From NCBI GenBank assembly GCA_017617315.1, contig JAFZWM010000034.1, positions 1 through 64,000 of the forward strand: DNA of 64,000 nt. The letters run 5' to 3'. Shown one piece after another: positions 54,135 to 61,901 of this stretch. The notes under the pieces were generated by a model, which made no database searches, was not told the origin of the DNA, and worked only from the letters and a program-made list of their open reading frames with translations. Position 1 is the stretch's first letter; the number at the start of each line of letters is the position of its first letter. The stretch comes from Bacteroidaceae bacterium. GTDB taxonomy: Bacteria > Bacteroidota > Bacteroidia > Bacteroidales > Bacteroidaceae. Both the position numbers and the translations under genes were made by a program.

Positions 54135-54197
54135 CAAGAAAACGTTGCTATATCTGAATGTATATTTTTAGCACAAATAATTATTTTTCTTTGAGTT
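54135..54197. repeat. duplicated intergenic spacer, copy 2
   Basis: Nearly identical to 52978-53040, in the same position between two array members. Confidence 0.85.
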
Positions 54198-54641
54198 ATG
54201 GAAATAGATTTTAGATTTCAAGCTTATTATTACATATATAAGGATTTAATAGAAAAAAGCCGTCAAATTGGGAAGGAGCTAAACAAATTCCTTTCTACAA
54301 AAGAATATGTAACAGATTTAAAGTTAGATGAGATTTCTATTTGGTTTGTAAATACTCATAATTTGAAATGTCGAGTACGCCCCCATTACAGAGCCACAGC
54401 AGACCCAATGGATCCATATAGTTATACTGTCATGACATTATTCTTCGAAATCCCAATGCCAGAGACAGAGTTTATCAAGGTGAGCGATGAGGACAGACCG
54501 ACATACATTGGCAAGGCTCTGATGAAGGTGCTCGAATCGCAGAACGTACCAACCAAGATACGAAAGCAGTTCGACAGAGAACGTTTTATTGCCGATGTCC
54601 GCGACTTCTTTGTAAACGTCAAAGGCTGCAAGTTAGATTAG
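54198..54641 (+). CDS. unknown protein, paralogue array member 4
   Basis: The protein has 147 residues. The N-terminus shares YYYIYKDLIEKS with copy 3 but diverges afterwards (FLSTKEYVTDLKLDEISIWFVNTHNLKCRV). The central PIHDVTKAYEAY part is replaced by ATADPMDPYSYTVMTL. From LFFEIPMPETEFIKVSDED the constant part resumes. Third-base changes in the constant block are more frequent than between copies 1 and 3, so it is the more distant copy. A strong terminator follows, closing the array. Confidence 0.75.
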   Translation: MEIDFRFQAYYYIYKDLIEKSRQIGKELNKFLSTKEYVTDLKLDEISIWFVNTHNLKCRVRPHYRATADPMDPYSYTVMTLFFEIPMPETEFIKVSDEDRPTYIGKALMKVLESQNVPTKIRKQFDRERFIADVRDFFVNVKGCKLD

Positions 54642-54665
54642 CAGACAGCTAACATAACAACTATT

Positions 54666-54710
54666 AGCGGAGGTTTCGCGCACACAAAACCGCGAGACCT
54701 CCGCTTTTTT
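54666..54710 (+). terminator. terminator of the paralogue array
   Basis: AGCGGAGGTTTCGCG (54666-54680) pairs with CGCGAGACCTCCGCT (54691-54705) with one G-U pair, followed by TTTTTT. The remainder of the 439-bp gap to 55080 is occupied by the tandem arrays. Confidence 0.92.
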
Positions 54711-54786
54711 CGTTTTAATCCCTACAGTTACAATGGATAATTTCTTTAGAGAGACGGTTGACTGTTGTGAATTAAATCGTTTTTTC

Positions 54787-54821
54787 AACTTTCAACTATC
54801 AAGTTTCAACTTAGAATCGTC
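54787..54821. repeat. 7-bp-period array, left flank
   Basis: Five 7-mers in phase: AACTTTC, AACTATC, AAGTTTC, AACTTAG, AATCGTC. They run directly into the 11-bp array. Confidence 0.7.
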
Positions 54822-55007
54822 CGAACCTACCCCGTAGCTTCCCCGTTCCTACCCCGTAGCTACCTCGTACCTTCCACGTATCTTGAACGTACCTTCAACG
54901 TACCTTGAACGAATCTTCCGGCTTGCTTCCCCCTTACTATTGGCTTACTATCGGCTCGCTTGAACGTAACTTGAACGAATCTTGAACGTAGCAACCGGCT
55001 TAGTTGA
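54821..55007. repeat. 11-bp-period array, 17 units in phase
   Basis: The stretch divides without slip into 17 consecutive 11-mers, from CCGAACCTACC to GGCTTAGTTGA. ACGTACCTTGA-like units dominate in the middle (ACGTATCTTGA, ACGTACCTTCA, ACGTACCTTGA) and GGCTTACTATC-like units on the right. It is more diverged than the array at 1-187 but keeps the period exactly. Confidence 0.85.
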
Positions 55008-55039
55008 ATCTGTGTAAAATCTACCCTAATACGTATTTC

Positions 55040-55089
55040 AATTTTCAACTAAAAAATTATCAATTGTCCATTGTCAATTGTCAACTGTC
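55040..55089. repeat. 7-bp-period array, right flank, running into a stop codon
   Basis: 7-mers AATTTTC, AACTAAA, AAATTAT, then after one base AATTGTC, CATTGTC, AATTGTC, AACTGTC (55062-55089). The last units cover the stop codon of the leftward channel gene (55081-55083). The same units occur at 267-351. Confidence 0.75.
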
Positions 55090-55968
55090 CTCAAACTTCG
55101 TTCCGCAGAACTTGCAGAATTTGGCCTCTGGGTCGTCGCCGCAATAGCGATGGCATTTAGGACAGATATTATGCTTCTCCTTCTTGTGGCGGTGCATTCT
55201 GTTGGTGTCGGCAATGTTGGCCGAAACAATCCCGGTAGGCACGGCAATGATGGCATAGCCAAACAGCATAACAAAGCTCGCAATAAAACGGCCTACCGAT
55301 GTAACAGGAGCCATATCGCCATAACCCACTGTGGTTACGGTAACTATCGCCCAATATATACTATGTGGTATATTGGTAAACTGAGTGCCCGGAACGCCTC
55401 CCTCTACGGCAAACATTACCGTTCCCATGGCAATAACCATAACGAGCACGAACATGAAGAAAACCAGAATCTTGCGCATACTCTTAGACAGAGCCAGCAA
55501 GATAAGATTGCCCTCCTCGAGATAGCTGAACAGCTTGAACACACGAAACACGCGTATAAGACGGAATATCCTGAGCACCGACAGATAATGCGCTCCGTTG
55601 AAGAAGAACAACGTGTAGAAAGGCAGGATTGACAGAAGGTCGATGATGCCGAAGAAGCTAAGGATGTATTCCTTTGGCTTGGGCGAGCAGTATATTCGGG
55701 CAATATACTCGAACGTGAAGAACACAATGAAAAACCACTCTGAATAATACAGGATAAGGCGCAGCAGACTGTCGGACATCATCATGCTCTCGAAGATAGT
55801 AAAAAGCACGCTTGTGAGTATGCTTGCCATAAGTATTATGTCAAAGGCCTTGCCCGTGAATGTCTCAGCCCCGAAAATCATATTGTAAAGCTTCTGCTTC
55901 AGTCCGCGACCCGGAAAAAGGCGGTTGTCGCGAAGCAAATACGTTAGCAGTTTTTCTATATATTTCAT
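55081..55968 (-). CDS. voltage-gated-type potassium channel with C-terminal zinc ribbon
   Basis: The 295-residue membrane protein has six segments. S4 is visible as LRIFRLIRVFRVFKLF with spaced arginines. The pore loop carries the selectivity filter TVTTVGYGDMAP, followed by S6. The C-terminal ~35 residues contain CPKCHRYC and CKFCGTKF, a four- or five-cysteine zinc-ribbon-like module facing the cytoplasm. It passes K+ across the inner membrane. The unusual tail may sense metal or redox state, which is inference. It is leftward, alone, and faces the paralogue array. Confidence 0.88.
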   Translation of the reverse strand: MKYIEKLLTYLLRDNRLFPGRGLKQKLYNMIFGAETFTGKAFDIILMASILTSVLFTIFESMMMSDSLLRLILYYSEWFFIVFFTFEYIARIYCSPKPKEYILSFFGIIDLLSILPFYTLFFFNGAHYLSVLRIFRLIRVFRVFKLFSYLEEGNLILLALSKSMRKILVFFMFVLVMVIAMGTVMFAVEGGVPGTQFTNIPHSIYWAIVTVTTVGYGDMAPVTSVGRFIASFVMLFGYAIIAVPTGIVSANIADTNRMHRHKKEKHNICPKCHRYCGDDPEAKFCKFCGTKFEDS

Positions 55969-56038
55969 TGATCAGCCGTAATTAGTTTCAAACGACACAA
56001 AAATAAGCAAAAATATCAACAGATTAACATTTTTATTA

Positions 56039-56046
56039 TAATTTTG
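56039..56046 (+). promoter_or_regulatory. -7 element for leuS-rdgB-porZ
   Basis: TAATTTTG lies 25 bases before the leuS ATG at 56072. Confidence 0.55.
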
Positions 56047-56071
56047 CGCTCAAAGTAGAAAAACGAATAAA

Positions 56072-58924
56072 ATGGAATACAATTTCAGAGAAATAGAGAA
56101 AAAATGGCACCAGAGATGGGTTGACCAGCAGACCTACAAGACAGTAGAAGATGAGAACAAGAAGAAGTTCTATGTGCTGAACATGTTTCCTTACCCATCG
56201 GGTGCGGGACTTCATGTTGGTCATCCTCTTGGCTATATCGCCTCTGATATCTATGCGCGCTTTAAGCGCCTGCAGGGCTACAACGTGCTCAACCCTATGG
56301 GCTACGACTCATACGGACTGCCAGCAGAGCAGTATGCCATACAGACAGGACAGCATCCTGCCATCACAACAGTAAACAACATCAACAGATACCGCGAGCA
56401 GCTCGAGAAGATTGGCTTCTGCTTCGACTGGAGCCGCGAAATCAGAACATGCGACCCTGAATACTATCACTGGACACAGTGGGCATTCCAGAAGATGTTC
56501 AACTCGTTCTATTGCAACAGTTGCCAGAAGGCACAGCCTATCGAAAAACTCGTAAAGCACTTCGAGACCGAAGGAACAGACGGACTTGACGTGGCACAGA
56601 GCGAGGAACTGCGCTTTACTGCCGACGAGTGGAACTCATGGGACGAGAAGAAGAAGAACGAGGTTCTGATGAACTATCGTATTGCATACCTTGGCGAGAC
56701 AATGGTGAACTGGTGTCCTAAACTGGGAACGGTTCTTGCCAACGACGAGGTTGTAGACGGCGTTTCGGAGCGCGGCGGATATCCTGTAGTACAGAAGAAG
56801 ATGCAGCAGTGGTGTCTTCGTATCTCTGCCTACGCACAGCGTCTGCTCGACGGCCTTGAAACAGTGCAGTGGACCGACTCAATAAAGGAGGTTCAGCGCA
56901 ACTGGATTGGCCGCTCAGAGGGTACAGAGGTGCAGTTCAAGGTTAAGGACAGCGATACTGAGTTTACAATCTTCACAACTCGTGCCGATACAATGTTCGG
57001 CGTAACCTTCATGGTTCTTGCTCCCGAGAGCGAGTATGTTGCAAAGGTTACTACAGCAGCACAGAAGGCAGATGTCGACGCTTATCTTGATGCTACAAAG
57101 AAGCGTACAGAGCGCGAGCGTATTGCCGACCGCAAGGTTTCGGGCGTGTTCTCTGGCTCATACGCCATCAACCCAATGACGGGCGACGAGATTCCAATCT
57201 GGATTTCAGACTATGTGCTTGCCGGCTACGGAACTGGCGCAATCATGGCTGTACCTGCTCACGACAGCCGCGACTACGCATTTGCAAAGCACTTCAACCT
57301 GCCTATCATTCCGCTTATCGAGGGCTGCGACGTGTCTGAAGAGAGCTACGACGCCAAGGAAGGCATCGTTACCAACTCGCCACGCGAGGGCGTTAAGCCA
57401 TACGTCAATTTCAGCCTCAACGGTCTGACAGTAAAGGAGGCTATCGCCGCAACAAAGAAATTCGTAAAAGAGAATAATCTGGGACGCGTAAAGGTAAACT
57501 ACCGTCTGCGCGACGCTATATTCTCTCGCCAGAGATACTGGGGCGAGCCGTTCCCTGTATACTACAAGAACGGAATGCCTTGCATGATTCCGGAGGAGTG
57601 TCTGCCGCTCGAACTGCCTGAGGTTGACAAGTTCCTCCCTACCGAGACAGGCGAGCCTCCATTGGGCAACGCTACAAAATGGGCTTGGGACGAGGCTAAC
57701 AAGCAGGTTGTTGAGAACTCTAAGATTGACGGCAAGACCGTATTCCCTATCGAGCTTAACACCATGCCGGGATTCGCCGGCTCATCGGCATACTATCTGC
57801 GATACATGGACCCTCGCAACAACGAGCGCATTGTTTCGGAGAAGAACGAGAACTACTGGCAGAACGTAGACCTCTACGTGGGCGGAACAGAGCACGCTAC
57901 AGGTCACCTCATCTACAGCCGATTCTGGAACAAGTTCCTCTTCGACTACGGCTACAGCGTTAAGGAAGAGCCATTCCAGAAGCTCGTTAACCAGGGCATG
58001 ATTCAGGGACGAAGCAACTTCGTATATCGTATAAAGGACACTAACACGTTCATATCTCTCGACATGATAAAGAATATGGACGATGTAACACCTATACACG
58101 TTGATGTAAACATCGTAAGCAACGACATCCTCGACGTAGAGGCATTCAAGAACTGGCGACCAGAATACAACAACGCCGAGTTCCAGCTCAATGCCGACGG
58201 CAAGTACATCTGCGGATGGGCTATCGAGAAGATGAGCAAGTCTATGTTCAACGTGGTTAACCCGGATATGATTGTAGAGAAATTCGGTGCCGACACGCTC
58301 CGTCTCTACGAGATGTTCCTCGGCCCTGTTGAGCAGTCAAAGCCTTGGGACACAAACGGCATTGACGGATGCCACCGCTTCATCAAGAAGCTATGGGGCT
58401 TGTTCTACAGCCGCGACGACCAGTTCCTGCCAGAGGACGGCGAGCCGTCAAAGGACGAGCTGAAGGCTGTTCACAAGCTTATCAAGAAGGTTACTGGCGA
58501 CATCGAGAACTTCTCATACAACACCAGCATCTCTGCCTTCATGATTTGCGTAAACGAGCTTCAGCAGATAAAGGTGCGCCACAAGGCTGCACTCAAGGAC
58601 ATCGTGGTGCTCATCGCTCCGTTTGCCCCATTCCTTGCCGAGGAACTGTGGGAGGCTCTTGGCAACACGACATCGGTATGCGATGCAAAGTGGCCTGAGT
58701 TCAACGAGGATTACCTGAAGGAGGACAGCGTAACGCTCAGCATCTCGTTCAACGGCAAGACTCGCTTTACAATGCAGTTCCCTGCCGGCTCGTCAAACGA
58801 GGCAATACAGGAGGCTGCACTTGCCGACCCTCAGGCTCAGAAATATCTCGAGGGCTTCAACGTGGTTAAGGTCATCGTTGTGCCTAACAAGATTGTGAAC
58901 ATAGTGCTTAAACCAAAGGCATAG
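56072..58924 (+). CDS. leuS: leucyl-tRNA synthetase
   Basis: The 950-residue class I synthetase has the HIGH-type motif HVGH (48-51) in [10 protein letters not shown]. The CP1 editing domain follows ([35 protein letters not shown] with the conserved Asp). KMSKS is in [10 protein letters not shown]. An anticodon-binding helical domain comes next ([15 protein letters not shown]), then a short C-terminal domain. It charges tRNA-Leu and edits misactivated amino acids. rdgB follows 4 bp later. Confidence 0.96.
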   Translation: MEYNFREIEKKWHQRWVDQQTYKTVEDENKKKFYVLNMFPYPSGAGLHVGHPLGYIASDIYARFKRLQGYNVLNPMGYDSYGLPAEQYAIQTGQHPAITTVNNINRYREQLEKIGFCFDWSREIRTCDPEYYHWTQWAFQKMFNSFYCNSCQKAQPIEKLVKHFETEGTDGLDVAQSEELRFTADEWNSWDEKKKNEVLMNYRIAYLGETMVNWCPKLGTVLANDEVVDGVSERGGYPVVQKKMQQWCLRISAYAQRLLDGLETVQWTDSIKEVQRNWIGRSEGTEVQFKVKDSDTEFTIFTTRADTMFGVTFMVLAPESEYVAKVTTAAQKADVDAYLDATKKRTERERIADRKVSGVFSGSYAINPMTGDEIPIWISDYVLAGYGTGAIMAVPAHDSRDYAFAKHFNLPIIPLIEGCDVSEESYDAKEGIVTNSPREGVKPYVNFSLNGLTVKEAIAATKKFVKENNLGRVKVNYRLRDAIFSRQRYWGEPFPVYYKNGMPCMIPEECLPLELPEVDKFLPTETGEPPLGNATKWAWDEANKQVVENSKIDGKTVFPIELNTMPGFAGSSAYYLRYMDPRNNERIVSEKNENYWQNVDLYVGGTEHATGHLIYSRFWNKFLFDYGYSVKEEPFQKLVNQGMIQGRSNFVYRIKDTNTFISLDMIKNMDDVTPIHVDVNIVSNDILDVEAFKNWRPEYNNAEFQLNADGKYICGWAIEKMSKSMFNVVNPDMIVEKFGADTLRLYEMFLGPVEQSKPWDTNGIDGCHRFIKKLWGLFYSRDDQFLPEDGEPSKDELKAVHKLIKKVTGDIENFSYNTSISAFMICVNELQQIKVRHKAALKDIVVLIAPFAPFLAEELWEALGNTTSVCDAKWPEFNEDYLKEDSVTLSISFNGKTRFTMQFPAGSSNEAIQEAALADPQAQKYLEGFNVVKVIVVPNKIVNIVLKPKA

Positions 58925-58928
58925 GCAG

Positions 58929-59504
58929 ATGAAGCTAGTATTCGCTACAAACAATGCGCACAAGCTCGACGAGATTCGCGCAATTCTTGGCAACAAGATT
59001 GAGATTCTCTCGCTAAACGACATTGACTGTCACGACGAGATTCCCGAGACGGCCGACACGCTCGAGGGCAACGCCCTACAAAAGGCAATGTACATCAAGG
59101 AGCACTACGGCTACGACTGCTTTGCCGACGACACCGGCCTTGAGGTAAGCGCACTCGGAGGCGCGCCGGGCGTTCACACGGCACGATATGCCGAGAATAC
59201 CGACCACGACTCGGAAGCCAACATGAACAAGCTTCTGAAGGAACTGGACGGAAAAAACAACCGCGACGCACAATTTCGTACAGTTATTGCGTTATTACTT
59301 AATGGCGAGCAGCATCTCTTCGAGGGCATTGTAAAAGGCAACATCCTCACGGAGAAGCGAGGAACGCAGGGCTTTGGCTACGACCCGGTATTCTCACCCG
59401 AAGAATACAGCCAATCGTTTGCCGAGCTGGGGGCTGAGGTGAAGAACAAAATCAGCCACCGCGCGCGAGCCGTAGCCAAACTGGTTGAATATCTAAACAA
59501 ATAA
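58929..59504 (+). CDS. rdgB: XTP/dITP diphosphatase (RdgB/HAM1 family)
   Basis: The 191-residue protein has the N-terminal [11 protein letters not shown] motif, [24 protein letters not shown] for metal and base binding, and [11 protein letters not shown] plus SHRARA at the C-terminus. It hydrolyses ITP, dITP and XTP to monophosphates, keeping deaminated bases out of DNA and RNA. It sits between leuS and the porZ-like gene with 4-bp and 2-bp gaps. Confidence 0.95.
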   Translation: MKLVFATNNAHKLDEIRAILGNKIEILSLNDIDCHDEIPETADTLEGNALQKAMYIKEHYGYDCFADDTGLEVSALGGAPGVHTARYAENTDHDSEANMNKLLKELDGKNNRDAQFRTVIALLLNGEQHLFEGIVKGNILTEKRGTQGFGYDPVFSPEEYSQSFAELGAEVKNKISHRARAVAKLVEYLNK

Positions 59505-59506
59505 TA

Positions 59507-61819
59507 ATGAAGAAATATATTGCCATTGCACTGGTTTTGCTGATAACAATATGTGCACATGCACAGAGAATCGGCGAATGGCGTATCTACAAATCGTATC
59601 ACAACGCAACAAAGTGCGTGTCGGGCGATGGTGTGATATATGCCCTGTGCAATGGCTCTATATTCTCTTACAACACTACCGACTCCGAAGTAATAACCTT
59701 CGACAAGAGCAACTATCTTACCGACGACAACATTGCCGATATTGCCTATTGCAGCAGTCAGAAGGCTCTGATTGTGATATACAGCAACGCCAATATCGAC
59801 TTGCTTTACAACGACAACGAGGTCTATAACATATCAGACTTCAAGCTGAAGGACATAAGCGACAAGACGATAAACAGCGTGAACGTTATCGGCGACATCG
59901 CATATATGTCAACCAACAACGGTCTGCTTCTGCTCGATGTGGCACGACGCGAATTCAGCAGCAACTACAACTTCGGCTACAAAGTGCTTTCGAGCACCAT
60001 CTTCGACAATCATATCTACACATCTACAAGCGATGGAGTATATGCCGGAAATACGGCCGACAACCTGCTCGACAAGAACAACTGGCAGAGGATAATGCCG
60101 GCAAGCCCCAAGCAGATAATAAGCTACAAGAACCAGCTTCTTTACATGTTTGGCGATGCCATCTACAATGCCAGCCTCAGCAAGGCATATGTTTCCGACC
60201 CTTCTAACTCGCTCAACCATGCGTGCGAGTGTAACGGAAGCCTGTGGATTCTGGGCTCGCAGCATCAGTTTCTTCTCAACGAGGCTCTCGAGGCCTGCGA
60301 AATCCGATTCCCTACAAACTATGTTGCCTATGCCAACAATCTGTATTGGAGCGCCGAGGGCTACAACGGCCTTATTGCATACGAATACAGCGCGGAGAAT
60401 GGTCTGAACATCAAGGTTCACAGCATTATCCCCGACAGTCCGATAACAAACAAGGTTTACAAGATGTCTGTTACTCCCGACGGCGTTTGCTTTGTGTCGG
60501 GAAAGCATCATTTCGACGGAATCTATTTCGACAACGACGGATTTGCTGCCAAGTATATCAAGGATGCCGACAGATGGCTCAACTTCGACTACGGAAAGGC
60601 GGTAAGCAATGTTACGGGCTATCCGTTCGTAAACCCTACATCTATTGCACAAGACCCGCTAGACGGCAATCATCATTACATAACCGCCACGGGATACGGC
60701 CTCTACGAGTTCCGCGACGGCAAGATTGTAAAGCTGCACAAGGCTGCCGACGAGGACAACACCATTCACACTCTCTACGGAAATCCGTACTACACATGGC
60801 TAAACAACGCCACTTACGACAGCAAGGGCAACCTTCTGTTTACCAACACCATTACCGATACAAAGAACAATAAGTTCGACTGTCCGCTCAAGATTCTGAC
60901 AGCCGACGGCACTTGGAAACAGATAGAGCTGAACGACATCTGCAAGGAGCATTATTGCAACAACATTGTGCTACAAGACAACGGTCTGCTATGGGGCACA
61001 ATGTACTGGGGCAGCGGCGGCTTCTTCTGCGTTGATACAAACAAGACCCTAGACGACGGCAGCGACGACAAGAATCTCGGCACGAAGGACCTGATAAACC
61101 AAGACGGCATACACATACAGACGGAGACGATAAACTGCATTGCCGAGGACATGAAAGGCCAGATTTGGATTGGAACGAACGTCGGTCCGTTGGTGATAAA
61201 GAATCCGACGAAATATATTCAGAACGGCAACGGAAGCACCGCCATTACGCAGGTTAAGATTCCGCGCAACGACGGCACAAACTATGCCGACTATCTTCTC
61301 GACAACATCAGAATAAACGCAATAGCCGTAGACGGCGCCAACCGCAAATGGTTCGGCACGGAGAACGGTGTGTTCCTGTTCAGCGCCGACTGCCTTACAC
61401 AGATTGAGCACTTTACCACGGCAAACAGTCCTCTTATCGCCAACTCGATAAGCGACATAAAAATGGCCGCAGACGGCACGGTTTTCATTGCAACGGAGAA
61501 AGGTATGGTTTCGTACAAAAGCGAGGCTTCTGAGGCTTCAGAATCGCTCGACGAGGCAAACATCTATGCTTACCCCAACCCGGTCAAACCAGATTACGAC
61601 GGCTACATAACAATAAAGGGGCTGACTTTCGACAGCAAGATAAGAATCGTAAATACTGCCGGACAGCTTATGGCAGAGGGCACATCGACAGGCGGCCAGT
61701 TTCTGTGGAACGGAAAGAACGGCAACGGAAGCAAGGTGGCTTCGGGCGTGTACTTCGTGCTCATAGGCGACAGCGAGCTTAAAAACGGCGCGGCAACCAA
61801 GATTCTGGTGCTGAAATAA
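59507..61819 (+). CDS. porZ: PorZ-like type IX secretion protein, beta-propellers with C-terminal domain
   Basis: The 770-residue exported protein has a signal peptide (ends ICAHAQ). Many short propeller-blade repeats follow, of the two-component-regulator type (GVIYALCNGSIFSYN, IAYMSTNNGLLLLDV, QIWIGTNVGPLVI, RKWFGTENGVFLF). The ~80-residue end (IYAYPNPVKPDYDGYITIKGL, GVYFVLIGD, TKILVLK) has the form of a type IX secretion C-terminal domain. Length and layout fit P. gingivalis PorZ, a surface protein that helps load anionic lipopolysaccharide onto secreted proteins. The assignment is by architecture only. It is the third gene of the leuS unit. Confidence 0.7.
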   Translation: MKKYIAIALVLLITICAHAQRIGEWRIYKSYHNATKCVSGDGVIYALCNGSIFSYNTTDSEVITFDKSNYLTDDNIADIAYCSSQKALIVIYSNANIDLLYNDNEVYNISDFKLKDISDKTINSVNVIGDIAYMSTNNGLLLLDVARREFSSNYNFGYKVLSSTIFDNHIYTSTSDGVYAGNTADNLLDKNNWQRIMPASPKQIISYKNQLLYMFGDAIYNASLSKAYVSDPSNSLNHACECNGSLWILGSQHQFLLNEALEACEIRFPTNYVAYANNLYWSAEGYNGLIAYEYSAENGLNIKVHSIIPDSPITNKVYKMSVTPDGVCFVSGKHHFDGIYFDNDGFAAKYIKDADRWLNFDYGKAVSNVTGYPFVNPTSIAQDPLDGNHHYITATGYGLYEFRDGKIVKLHKAADEDNTIHTLYGNPYYTWLNNATYDSKGNLLFTNTITDTKNNKFDCPLKILTADGTWKQIELNDICKEHYCNNIVLQDNGLLWGTMYWGSGGFFCVDTNKTLDDGSDDKNLGTKDLINQDGIHIQTETINCIAEDMKGQIWIGTNVGPLVIKNPTKYIQNGNGSTAITQVKIPRNDGTNYADYLLDNIRINAIAVDGANRKWFGTENGVFLFSADCLTQIEHFTTANSPLIANSISDIKMAADGTVFIATEKGMVSYKSEASEASESLDEANIYAYPNPVKPDYDGYITIKGLTFDSKIRIVNTAGQLMAEGTSTGGQFLWNGKNGNGSKVASGVYFVLIGDSELKNGAATKILVLK

Positions 61820-61901
61820 AGCCAGCAGAAAAACCGACACATCGATCATTACAGCTATATCTTTAATAACCTTTATAATAACATCCTAAAAGAAATGTAA
61901 C

